Shown piece by piece: positions 8,345 through 17,312 of a DNA stretch of 64,000 nt. The number at the start of each line of letters is the position of its first letter. The first letter of the stretch is position 1. Origin of the DNA: Acidimicrobiales bacterium (GTDB lineage Bacteria > Actinomycetota > Acidimicrobiia > Acidimicrobiales > Iamiaceae); contig JAODBM010000184.1 of the NCBI GenBank assembly GCA_025463985.1, positions 1 through 64,000 of the forward strand. The letters run 5' to 3'. Position numbers and translations under genes: made by a program. The notes under the pieces are model-generated. The model was not told the DNA's origin and ran no database searches. It saw only the letters and a program-made list of their open reading frames with translations.

Positions 8345-10191
8345 TCTTCCATCACCGGCGCCGCGTCGGGGTCGGCGACCGGGTCGAGCGGGACACCGAA
8401 CGGCCCCGTGCCTTCGTCGGATCGGCCGTCACCAGCACCGTCGCCATGGACGTACTTCGACCCCCGCAGCCACGACGCCCACGCCGCCACGAGGCACAGC
8501 AGCAGCGAGGCGCTGAACGCGATCACCAAGCCGTGTTTGAACGGATTGGAGATGAGGTTCGGGAAGAAGCGGGTGCCGGTCAGCGTGGCCGCCTTGTCCT
8601 TCGGCAGCTGCGCCAGGACGCTCGGGGTGCCGCCCTTGCCCGGCGCCTCGAGCAGCTTCTGCATCGGGTTGTAGCCCAGAAAGGCGGCGAACAGGCTGCC
8701 GACCGGCGGCCGGTTGGCGATCTGCTGCGCGTTGGCCGCGGGCACGCCATTGGCCCGCAGCCCCGCGCTCATGGTCTGGGGCAACGTCGACGAGAGGCCC
8801 ACGATCATGAGCGAGAAGAAGACCCCGATCGACAGCACCATTCCGGTGTTCTGGAACGTGGCGCGCATCCCCGATGCCGCGCCGCGCTGCTCGGGCGGTG
8901 CTGCGTTCATGATCCCGGCCATGTTCGGCGCCGAGAACATCCCGGTGCCGATCCCGTTCAACAGCAACAGCAGCGCGAACGCCAGGAACGAGAAGTTGGC
9001 GGGCAGGGTCATCAGCAGGCCGAAGCTGGCGGCGGTCACGAGCATGCCGCCCACGGTGAACAGCCGGGCGCCGTAGCGGTCCGAGAGCCAGCCGGCCACC
9101 GGCCCGGCCAGGAGGAACCCGCCGGTGAGCGGAAGCATGTAGATGCCGGCCCACAGCGGCGTGCGCTCGAAGCTGTATCCGTGCAGCGGGAGCCAGATCC
9201 CCTGCAGCCAGATGATCAGCACGAACTGCAGCCCGCCGCGGCCGATGGCGGCGAGAAGTCCCGCGATGTTGCCGGCCGCGAACGCCCGGATCCGGAACAG
9301 GTCGAGCCGGAACATGGGGCTCTCCACGCGCTGCTCGATGAGGCAGAACACGATGAGGAGCGCCGCGCCGCCGAGCAGCTCGAACAGCACCCAGGGCCCG
9401 GTCCAGCCCATGTTGCTGTGGCCGTGGGGCAGCAGGCCGTACGTGAGGCCGATCAACACCATGATCAGCCCCGCGCCGAACGTGAGGTTGCCCCACCAGT
9501 CGATCTTGGCCCGGGTGCGGACGCCGGTCTCACGCAGCTTGAGGTAGGCCCAGACCGTGCCGAACACGCCGATCGGCACGTTGATCCAGAACACCGCTCG
9601 CCACGCGACGTCGGCCAACAGGCCGCCCACGATCAGGCCGATGAACGAGCCGGCCATGCCCGCCACCACGCTGATCCCGACGGCCAACCCCCGCTCGCTC
9701 GCCGGAAATGCGTCGGTGAGGATCGCGGCCGAGTTGGCGGTGAGCAGCGCGCCGCCGATGCCCTGGACGACCCGCCAGATGATCAGCCACAGCGCGCCCT
9801 TGCTGCCGCTCCACGGGCACAGCGACAGGGCCAATGACGCCACCGAGAAGACAGCGAAGCCGGCGTTGTACATCCGCACGCGGCCGAACACGTCGCCGAG
9901 CCGACCGAACGTCACGACGAGCACGGCCGTGACGACGAGGTAGCCCATGAGCATCCACAGCAGGTAGCCGACGTTCGAGGGCTTCAGCGGGTCGAGGCCG
10001 ATGCCCCGGAAGATCGCCGGCAGCGAGATCAGCACGATCGACGAGTCGAGCGAGGCCATGAACACGCCGAGCGTGGTGTTGGACAGGGCGGTCCACTTGT
10101 AGCGATCGGGCCGCTCCGGCGCGGCACGGCGGTCTCGCCGTCCGGCGTCGCCACGGCCTCCGACTTGCGTGCTCACCATGGTCCGCGGCAC
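8332..10191 (-). CDS. MFS transporter, DHA2 (EmrB/QacA) type
   Basis: Multi-TM; GRLGDVFGRVRMYNAGFAVFSVASL; LSDRYGARLFTVGG. Confidence 0.92.
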   Translation of the reverse strand: MPRTMVSTQVGGRGDAGRRDRRAAPERPDRYKWTALSNTTLGVFMASLDSSIVLISLPAIFRGIGLDPLKPSNVGYLLWMLMGYLVVTAVLVVTFGRLGDVFGRVRMYNAGFAVFSVASLALSLCPWSGSKGALWLIIWRVVQGIGGALLTANSAAILTDAFPASERGLAVGISVVAGMAGSFIGLIVGGLLADVAWRAVFWINVPIGVFGTVWAYLKLRETGVRTRAKIDWWGNLTFGAGLIMVLIGLTYGLLPHGHSNMGWTGPWVLFELLGGAALLIVFCLIEQRVESPMFRLDLFRIRAFAAGNIAGLLAAIGRGGLQFVLIIWLQGIWLPLHGYSFERTPLWAGIYMLPLTGGFLLAGPVAGWLSDRYGARLFTVGGMLVTAASFGLLMTLPANFSFLAFALLLLLNGIGTGMFSAPNMAGIMNAAPPEQRGAASGMRATFQNTGMVLSIGVFFSLMIVGLSSTLPQTMSAGLRANGVPAANAQQIANRPPVGSLFAAFLGYNPMQKLLEAPGKGGTPSVLAQLPKDKAATLTGTRFFPNLISNPFKHGLVIAFSASLLLCLVAAWASWLRGSKYVHGDGAGDGRSDEGTGPFGVPLDPVADPDAAPVMEEWMA

Positions 10192-10221
10192 CTCCGTCGT
10201 CCGAACCTCACGTGGACGGAA

Positions 10222-10250
10222 GATCTACCGCGATCTCACGTGAACGTCAA
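10222..10250 (-). promoter_or_regulatory. candidate MerR-controlled promoter of the MFS gene
   Basis: Minus strand TTGACG-N17-TAGATC with partial dyad TTGACGTTCACGTGAG. Confidence 0.4.
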
Positions 10251-10284
10251 CTATCTCGGGTGCTCACGGTCGCGCGCTCGGGGG

Positions 10285-10749
10285 TCAGGGCGCGAGCCGC
10301 GCGGGGAAGCCCCCGGTCGCGATGGGCCCCCAGCGGCGGGGCGTGATGCGGATCAAGGCCTTGTTCTGGCGGCGCATCGCCTCGCGATACTCGTCCCAGT
10401 CCGGGTGCTCGCCCGAGATGCAGCGGAAGTACTCGACGAGCGGCTCCACCGCATCGTCCCCCTCGAGCACCTCGGCCGCGCCATCCACCTGCACCCACGG
10501 GCCGTTGAACTCGTCGGACAGCACGACGATCGAGGCCGTGCCACTCCGGCGGGCATTCACGGTCTTGGCGCGCTCCGGATAGGTCGAGATCACGATGCGC
10601 CCGCCGGGGTCGACACCCATGGTGACCGGCGACCCTTGCGGCGTGCCGTCGCGACGAACGGTCAACAGCAGCCCGCGATGGCGCGTGCGGACGAACTCGA
10701 GCAGCGCGTCGACGTCGACGGCCGTGTTGGTGGCGATCTGTGGGGGCAT
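10285..10749 (-). CDS. PPOX-class F420-dependent/pyridoxamine-oxidase-like protein
   Basis: Split-barrel fold-like sequence RHRGLLLTVRRDGTPQGSPVTMGVDPGGRIVISTYPERAKTVNARR. Confidence 0.88.
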   Translation of the reverse strand: MPPQIATNTAVDVDALLEFVRTRHRGLLLTVRRDGTPQGSPVTMGVDPGGRIVISTYPERAKTVNARRSGTASIVVLSDEFNGPWVQVDGAAEVLEGDDAVEPLVEYFRCISGEHPDWDEYREAMRRQNKALIRITPRRWGPIATGGFPARLAP

Positions 10750-10782
10750 GGAGCCGACGCTAGCGACGGCCGCCGCCGACGG

Positions 10783-11805
10783 TCAGACCCGCTGCGTGGC
10801 GGCGTGGCAGGCGGGACACGCCACCGTGCTCGTGCCCACCGGGAAGCTCAGCGACGCCCCGCAGCCACGGCAGGTGATCGGACCCGCGGCGATGTCGAGT
10901 CGCCGGCCGCACGCCTCGCACACCACGATCCGCGCCCCGGGCACCGTCTGCAGTTCGGCGCCACAGCCGCCGCAGGTGTGCGCGAGCGTCGGCTGCGGCT
11001 CGAGCTTCACGTAGTCGCCGGTGAGCTCGAGCTCGGCGAGCAGCCGCACGCCGTCTTCGGGCGAGAGGTGCGGCAACCATCCCTGGCAGAACGTCGAGCA
11101 CTCCATCCGCAGGGCCACGCCTGGCGGCGGTTCGTCGGGATCCATGGCCAGGACGCCGACTCGGTCGAGCAGCGCGTACACCTGCTCCATCTGGGCCTTG
11201 AACAGGGCCGCCATCTCCCAGAACGGACCGGCGACCCGCCATGCCCCGTCGGGGGTCGGGATCCGCTGCAACGACCGACCGAGGATCTCCATCTCCGCGT
11301 TCTGCTTGAGCTGGCTCGGTTCGAGATCTTTGGTGACCGCGGCTTCGGCGAGGTAGGCGATCAAGCGCTCACGGAAGGCCTCGTCGGTCTTGGCCCGAGG
11401 CGACACCGCCTGGGGGCACAGCTCGACCCATTGCCGGAAGATGTCGAGCTGGATCGTGCGGTAGGCATCGCGATCCTTGGCGACGATGGCCGCTTGCATC
11501 GCGGCCGAGACGGGAGCCACCAGGCGATGGAACACCGTGTTGGTGAGCCCCGCATTGGTGTCGGCGTTGGCGATCCGGAAGTCGTAGTCGATCAACGACG
11601 CGCAGAAGTCGCAGTACAGGTAGGCCGTGATCGACGGGAGCGTCTTCGGGGCTCCGCAGCGGGTGCAGACGGCCCGCTTGATGAACCCCGAGTGCGCGGC
11701 CAGCGAGGCCGGGATCGGGGCGCCGGCGGTCGGCAGGTCGGCGACGATCGGTGACACGGGCGGCGGCGCCGGACCGGTCGACGTGCGCTTCTTGAACAGG
11801 CCCAT
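10783..11805 (-). CDS. multi-zinc-ribbon protein
   Basis: CTRCG..CDFC, CGGCG..CEACG, CRGCG..CPAC; start at MGLFKKRTSTGP. Confidence 0.75.
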   Translation of the reverse strand: MGLFKKRTSTGPAPPPVSPIVADLPTAGAPIPASLAAHSGFIKRAVCTRCGAPKTLPSITAYLYCDFCASLIDYDFRIANADTNAGLTNTVFHRLVAPVSAAMQAAIVAKDRDAYRTIQLDIFRQWVELCPQAVSPRAKTDEAFRERLIAYLAEAAVTKDLEPSQLKQNAEMEILGRSLQRIPTPDGAWRVAGPFWEMAALFKAQMEQVYALLDRVGVLAMDPDEPPPGVALRMECSTFCQGWLPHLSPEDGVRLLAELELTGDYVKLEPQPTLAHTCGGCGAELQTVPGARIVVCEACGRRLDIAAGPITCRGCGASLSFPVGTSTVACPACHAATQRV

Positions 11806-11896
11806 CGCCCCCACCTTGCCAAAGACCGGCACCGGCTCGGGCGATGCCGCGCCCGATCTCGGGGCGGCCCACCCGCCGCCAGGTAGCTTGCCGCGC

Positions 11897-12883
11897 ATGA
11901 CCGCGCTGCGAATCGGTGTGCTCGGGGCGGCTCGCATCGCCCCGATGGCACTCATCAAACCGGCCCAGGCCAACCCCGAGGTGGACGTCGTCGCCGTCGC
12001 CGCCCGGGACAAGGACCGCGCTCAGGCCTTCGCCACCAAGCACGGCATCCCGAAGGTGCACGACAGCTACGACGCCTTGATCGCCGACCCCGACATCGAC
12101 GCCGTCTACAACCCGCTGCCGAACGGGCTGCACGCGTCGTGGACGATGGCCGCGCTCGAGGCCGGAAAGCACGTGCTCTGCGAGAAGCCGTTCACGTCGA
12201 ATGCGGCTGAGGCGTCCGAGGTGGCCGAGGTGGCGGCGGCCCATCCCGACCAGGTCGTGATGGAGGCGTTCCACTACCGCTACCACCCCTTCGCGCAGCG
12301 CCTCCAGGAGATCGTGCAGAGCGGTGAGCTCGGCACCCTGCAGTCGGTCGAGACCTGGATGTGCATCCCCCTGCCGAAGTTCAACGACATCCGGTATGAC
12401 TACGCGCTGGCCGGCGGCGCCACCATGGATCTCGGCTGCTACACCATCCACTTCATGCGCCTGTTGGCGGGTGCCGAACCGCACGTGGTGTCGGCCAAGG
12501 CCGCGCTCCGAGGTCCGAAGATCGATCGGGCCATGGAGGCCGACATGCGCTTCGACTCGGGCATGACCGGCCACATGCATTGCTCGATGTGGTCGACCTC
12601 GTTGTTGTCGCTCGGCGCCAAGGTGGTGGGCGACCACGGCCAGATGACCGTGCGCAATTTCACGATGCCGCACATCCTGGGCAAGGTCACCGTCACCACG
12701 CCGTCGGGCAAGCGCACCGAGCGGGCCGGCAAGGGCCGCACCTACCGCTACCAGCTCGAAGCGTTCTGCGAGGCCGTCCTCCGCGATGGTCCCGTGCTGA
12801 CGCCACCCAGCGACTCGATCGCCAACATGGCCGTGATCGATGCGGTGTATGAGGCTGCCGGGCTCCCGCTCCGCGGCCTCTGA
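11897..12883 (+). CDS. Gfo/Idh/MocA family oxidoreductase
   Basis: RIGVLGAARIAP; AGKHVLCEKPFTSN. Confidence 0.93.
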   Translation: MTALRIGVLGAARIAPMALIKPAQANPEVDVVAVAARDKDRAQAFATKHGIPKVHDSYDALIADPDIDAVYNPLPNGLHASWTMAALEAGKHVLCEKPFTSNAAEASEVAEVAAAHPDQVVMEAFHYRYHPFAQRLQEIVQSGELGTLQSVETWMCIPLPKFNDIRYDYALAGGATMDLGCYTIHFMRLLAGAEPHVVSAKAALRGPKIDRAMEADMRFDSGMTGHMHCSMWSTSLLSLGAKVVGDHGQMTVRNFTMPHILGKVTVTTPSGKRTERAGKGRTYRYQLEAFCEAVLRDGPVLTPPSDSIANMAVIDAVYEAAGLPLRGL

Positions 12884-12917
12884 CGCGTACTTCCCCAGCG
12901 CGTGGGCAAATGGCCGA

Positions 12918-13172
12918 TCAGGCGCCGTCGACCGGACCCGCTGGACCGGTCACGGCGGTGGTGCTGGAGACACGGACGCGGCGCGCCGCGTCCGTGGTGG
13001 ACACGGCCAGCAGGGCCGACACCGCGACCGGCAGCGCCCACCATGGGTCGACGCCGTGGTGCGCGGACAAGAACCCCGCGGCGAGCACGATGACGATGCC
13101 GGCCGCGAGCCGCCAGTCGTCACCGACGATGAAGTCGTACCAGAAGGTGCCGAACGTCTTGAGGTGCCTCAT
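12918..13172 (-). CDS. small membrane protein
   Basis: Two hydrophobic stretches; 4-nt overlap with upstream gene. Confidence 0.65.
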   Translation of the reverse strand: MRHLKTFGTFWYDFIVGDDWRLAAGIVIVLAAGFLSAHHGVDPWWALPVAVSALLAVSTTDAARRVRVSSTTAVTGPAGPVDGA

Positions 13173-13918
13173 GCGAGGGCTCCGATCGTCTCGAGGTGGG
13201 TGTGCTTACGGCGCAGGGCCCAGCTGAGCAGCATGCTGCCGGCCACGACATAGGCGAGGATCGCGAGGAGCGAGACATCTTGGCCCGGCCACTTGACGCC
13301 CGCTCCTTCGCCCGCCCAGAACATGCCGAACGTCGTCAGCATCACGCCGACCGCGTACTTCATGGTGTTCTCCGGAACCTGGCTCAGCGGCCGGTGGACG
13401 CACAGCCCGATCACCAAGGTGAGGACCGCGGAGATGCCGGCGCCAAGAGCGGCGAGGCCGACGTCGTGCTGCGCGCCGCCGAACGTGACCACGATGAACG
13501 CCACTTCGAGCCCTTCGAGGAAGACGCCCTTGAAGGACACGGTGAACGTGTACCAATCCAGCCGTTCGCGGCCCCGGGGAGCGGCCAATGCCGCCCGCTC
13601 CTCGTCGCGAAAGATGGCGTCCTCGTCGTGGAGCGCTTTGAAGCCGCTCGAACGCAGGATGGCCTTGCGCAACCACTGCAAGCCGAACACGAGCAACAGC
13701 CCGCCGACGACGAGGCGGAGCCCGCCGATCGGCAGCGCCGAGAGTGCCGGACCGAGCGCGGCGACCACGACGGCGAGGCCGAGGAGCGCCGTGCCGGAGC
13801 CGATGATGGCCGAGCGCCAGCCCCGCGTGACCCCGACGGCCAAGATGATCGTGAGGGCCTCGACCATCTCGACCACGCAGGCGAGCGATGCGGCCACGAC
13901 CAGGAAGACGTTGTGCAC
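13169..13918 (-). CDS. COG4280-like membrane protein with FTR1-like ExxE motifs
   Basis: EMVEALTIIL and FLEGLEVAFIV motifs in multi-TM protein. Confidence 0.7.
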   Translation of the reverse strand: MHNVFLVVAASLACVVEMVEALTIILAVGVTRGWRSAIIGSGTALLGLAVVVAALGPALSALPIGGLRLVVGGLLLVFGLQWLRKAILRSSGFKALHDEDAIFRDEERAALAAPRGRERLDWYTFTVSFKGVFLEGLEVAFIVVTFGGAQHDVGLAALGAGISAVLTLVIGLCVHRPLSQVPENTMKYAVGVMLTTFGMFWAGEGAGVKWPGQDVSLLAILAYVVAGSMLLSWALRRKHTHLETIGALA

Positions 13919-13931
13919 GACCTGCTCCTTA

Positions 13932-13977
13932 TGTAGTATTCGCTACAGATGACAACTATTGATGGAGTAGACACTAC
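13932..13977. promoter_or_regulatory. pair of inverted repeats in divergent promoter
   Basis: TGTAG-N6-CTACA (13932-13947) and GTAG-ACA-CTAC (13967-13977). Confidence 0.45.
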
Positions 13978-14830
13978 AGAGCCGTTGGGGCGCCGTCTAG
14001 CGCGGGTCACCACGGCGACCGAGCGCAAGGTCGCCGAGTACCTGCTGCAGGCCGGAGCCCGGGCCGCCGCCATGTCCGCCCAGGAGATCGCGGCGGCCGT
14101 GGGCACGAGCGACGCCACGGTGGTGCGCACGGCCAAGACCTTGGGCTATCCCAGCCTGCGCGACCTCCGCCGCGCCCTCGCCACCGAGGTCGACGACGCC
14201 GACCTGGCCTCCCGCCTCGACGCGACGCTCAGCAGCGGCGGGGCCGGCGCCGACCTCCTCGCCACATCGGCCGAGCGCCACATGCAGGCCCTCGACGGCA
14301 TGCTGCAGCGCATCACGCCCGACCGCTTCCAATCGGCGGTGACGCTGCTCCGAGGCGCAACCCACACCTGGTGGTGCGGGACCGGTCCCTCGGCCCACCT
14401 CGCGGGCTACGCGGCCTTCCTGTCTCGGCGCCTCGGCCGGCCGTCGGGGGCGTTCACGCACTCGGGCACGGGCCACGCCGACGAGCTGCTGTCGGTCGCC
14501 GACGGTCACGCGGTCGTCGTGCTCGCGTACGGCCGACTCCACCCCTACACGCGGGTCCTCCTGCGCCGGGCGACGCAGGTCGGCGCCCGCACGGTGCTCG
14601 TCACCGACACCGTCGGGCACAAGCTGGCCACGCCCGTCGACGTCGAGCTCGATGCCGGCCGCGGCACGCCCGGGCTGTTCGCCAGCCACGCCACCACGAT
14701 CGTCCTCCTCGAGGCCCTCGTCCTCGGGGTCGCCGCGGCTGACCCCGAGCGGGCCGACGGTGCGCTGGCCACGCTCAACGACCTCCGCAGCCAGCTCGCC
14801 GGCAAGCGCCTCGACGTCGACCCGTCCTGA
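13949..14830 (+). CDS. MurR/RpiR family transcriptional regulator (HTH + SIS)
   Basis: TATERKVAEYLL...AQEIAAAVGTSDATVVRTAKTLGYPSLRDLR plus SIS-like domain. Confidence 0.9.
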   Translation: MTTIDGVDTTEPLGRRLARVTTATERKVAEYLLQAGARAAAMSAQEIAAAVGTSDATVVRTAKTLGYPSLRDLRRALATEVDDADLASRLDATLSSGGAGADLLATSAERHMQALDGMLQRITPDRFQSAVTLLRGATHTWWCGTGPSAHLAGYAAFLSRRLGRPSGAFTHSGTGHADELLSVADGHAVVVLAYGRLHPYTRVLLRRATQVGARTVLVTDTVGHKLATPVDVELDAGRGTPGLFASHATTIVLLEALVLGVAAADPERADGALATLNDLRSQLAGKRLDVDPS

Positions 14831-14935
14831 GCGATCCGGTCCGCCGCCCGCGAGCAGCCGGCCTCGGTCGCAGCTCCGACGGCGGACAGGAGGGCGGAGA
14901 CGTGGCGGGCGGTGTCCGACCTTCGAGGCCCGGGC

Positions 14936-15994
14936 TCAGGATGCCAGGCCGAACCCGGCTGCGTACGCCTCGAGGTCGGCGAGGTAGGCATCGCGGGCGC
15001 GCGGCGTGAGCCAGGCGACCTCGAACGCGTTGCGGGCCAGCCGCAGCAGGTCAGCCGGGGCGAGGCCGGCATGGTCGGCCAGCGCGGCGTAGTTCTCGGT
15101 CATGTAGCCACCGAAGTAGGCGGGGTCGTCGGAGTTCACCGTGACCCGGACGCCATCGCGCAGCAGCGAGACGATCTCGGTCGCCTTCATGTCGTCAGTG
15201 ACGAAGCTGTTCGAGACCGGACAGCATGTGAGGCCCACGCCGCGCCGCTTCACGTGGTCGACGAGCGCCGGCGATTCGACGATGTTCGTGCCGTGATCGA
15301 TGCGGTCGACGCCGATGTCTTCGAGGGCTTGGCGGATGTTCTCGATGCTGCCGACCTGGTCGATGTCGCAGTGCATCGTGAGGAGATATCCCTCCTGTCG
15401 AGCACGCGCGAAGACGGCGGCGAACTTGCTCGGCGGGTTGTCGCGCTCGTCGGAGTCGAGGCCCACGCCGATGATCCAATCCTTGTGTGCGAGCGACTCC
15501 ATGAGCGTTGCCATCGCGAACTCGGCGGAGAGGTCGCGCAGGAAGCACATGATCAGCTCGGCGGAGATGCCGAGCTCAGCCCGCGCCGCGACGATGGCTT
15601 GGCGATAGCCCTCGATCACCGTCGAGAACGGCACACCTCGACCCGTATGGGCCTGCGGGTCGAAGAACATCTCGACGTAGCGAACCCCCTGCGAGGCGGC
15701 TTTGGTGAGGTAGGCGTACGCGAGATCGCGGAAGTCGTCGGCCGTCACCAGCACGTTCATGGCCGGGTAGTACACCGCGAGGAAGCTGGCCAAGGAGTCG
15801 AACTGATAGGTCGCCTCCACCTCGGCCACCGTGGTCTGGCCGATCGCGATGCCGTTGCGCTCGGCGAGCGCCAGCTTCAGCTCCGGGCTCAGCGTGCCCT
15901 CGAGGTGCACGTGCAGCTCGCACTTGGGGAGGCCGGCGATGAAGTCGGCAAGGTCGATCTCGGCGGCGCCGTCGGACTCGGTATGGGTGCTCAT
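14936..15994 (-). CDS. adenosine/adenine deaminase family protein
   Basis: PKCELHVHLEGTLSPE; RIDHGTNIVE; VTVNSDDPAYFGGYM. Confidence 0.92.
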   Translation of the reverse strand: MSTHTESDGAAEIDLADFIAGLPKCELHVHLEGTLSPELKLALAERNGIAIGQTTVAEVEATYQFDSLASFLAVYYPAMNVLVTADDFRDLAYAYLTKAASQGVRYVEMFFDPQAHTGRGVPFSTVIEGYRQAIVAARAELGISAELIMCFLRDLSAEFAMATLMESLAHKDWIIGVGLDSDERDNPPSKFAAVFARARQEGYLLTMHCDIDQVGSIENIRQALEDIGVDRIDHGTNIVESPALVDHVKRRGVGLTCCPVSNSFVTDDMKATEIVSLLRDGVRVTVNSDDPAYFGGYMTENYAALADHAGLAPADLLRLARNAFEVAWLTPRARDAYLADLEAYAAGFGLAS

Positions 15995-16141
15995 CCGGCG
16001 CACCGTACGAGCCCGGAATCGGCGCCGTCGGCACCTGACGGCAGAGTTCACATTTCGTAACAGGAACCTGCAACCCCCGGGCGGCCCCTGGCCGCCAAAG
16101 CCGCGGCGTAGGGTGCCCCGCGATCTGCGACATGGTCGGCA

Positions 16142-17287
16142 GTGCGGAGGATGGGCATGGGCGAGCGCGTGGCACCCGAACGGGGCCGCATGACCGCGCC
16201 CGCTCCCCCGGGCTATGACGCGTGTCGCGCCGCGCTCGACGCCGTGCTCGCCATCCGTGATCCGGAGGTCGGCAACCTCCAGGTCACCTGCGCCCACTAC
16301 GAGCTCTCGCTGCTGCTCGGTCGCCGGCTGGGCCCGGACGCGGGCGCCAACTTCCACACGTGGGCGGTGTGGGGATCACGAGAGGCCGGCACGACCATCG
16401 GCCGCCGCGACGTCGATGGGCTCACGCCGCGGATGGCCGCGCTGGGCGCCGGCGTCGGTGCGCTGCTCGGGTTCACCGGTCGTCGGCCCCGGCGAGCGCT
16501 CGTCGGCCTCGGCGTGGGGGCGGCGCTCGGTGGGCTGGCCACGCGCTTCGCGCTGCGGAACGCACGTGACCGCATCGCGCACGGCAACCGGATCGTGGTC
16601 GACGAGATCGGCGGCGCGACCGCTCGCTTCGCCACGACGTTCGCCGACGACGTCGAGCCCGACGGCGACCGGCTGCTCGACTTCCTCGCCTGGCTGCGGC
16701 CTGGTCCGGCAGCGGAAGGCGGCCAGGACGACCTCCGGCGAGCGTTCACCGCCTATTACCGCGCCGCGTTCGAGCCCGACCGTCACCGACGACACCAGCT
16801 CGTCTTCGCCGCCAACTGCATCGTCGTGGCCCACGAACACGTGCGCCTCCAGACCGACATCGCCACGGCCATGCCCCCGTTCATGCGGCGCTGGATCACG
16901 CGGACGCTGCTCGACTTCCGCGTGGGGCGCGAGGTGCTCCATGTCGCGCACGACCTGACGCCGTCGCAGGGCGCGCCCTACCCGACCACGTTGGCGAGCC
17001 TGACCGAACCGGAAGCGATCTCGGCGGTCGCGTCCTTGCGCGACGCGCGCCGTCCGGCGGGGACGTTGACCGGGAGTGGGGCGAGCGACTGGTCCGCCTT
17101 TGCGCAGCGGATGAACTACGTCGTCGAGCTCTTCCGCTCCCGCCACCTCGTGGCCGACGTGTTCGCCGAGCCTTATCCCGGCGAGATGATCGCCGTCCTG
17201 CCCAAGCTCCGCGTATCTGCCTTGTCCGCTCAACCCGAGGCACAACGACGAGTCCGGGGTACCACTGCGAAGTCGGTTGCTTCATAG
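16142..17287 (+). CDS. hypothetical protein
   Basis: Long ORF, protein-like composition (NFHTWAVWGSREAGTTI...); start uncertain. Confidence 0.7.
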   Translation: MRRMGMGERVAPERGRMTAPAPPGYDACRAALDAVLAIRDPEVGNLQVTCAHYELSLLLGRRLGPDAGANFHTWAVWGSREAGTTIGRRDVDGLTPRMAALGAGVGALLGFTGRRPRRALVGLGVGAALGGLATRFALRNARDRIAHGNRIVVDEIGGATARFATTFADDVEPDGDRLLDFLAWLRPGPAAEGGQDDLRRAFTAYYRAAFEPDRHRRHQLVFAANCIVVAHEHVRLQTDIATAMPPFMRRWITRTLLDFRVGREVLHVAHDLTPSQGAPYPTTLASLTEPEAISAVASLRDARRPAGTLTGSGASDWSAFAQRMNYVVELFRSRHLVADVFAEPYPGEMIAVLPKLRVSALSAQPEAQRRVRGTTAKSVAS

Positions 17288-17312
17288 GACTCACTGGGTT
17301 ACGGTGCGTCGC

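Noticed and set aside
14839-14887. GTCCGCCG...CGGCGGAC inverted repeat between RpiR and deaminase genes
   Set aside because: Over 30-nt loop and short GC arms; weak as a terminator and likely by chance
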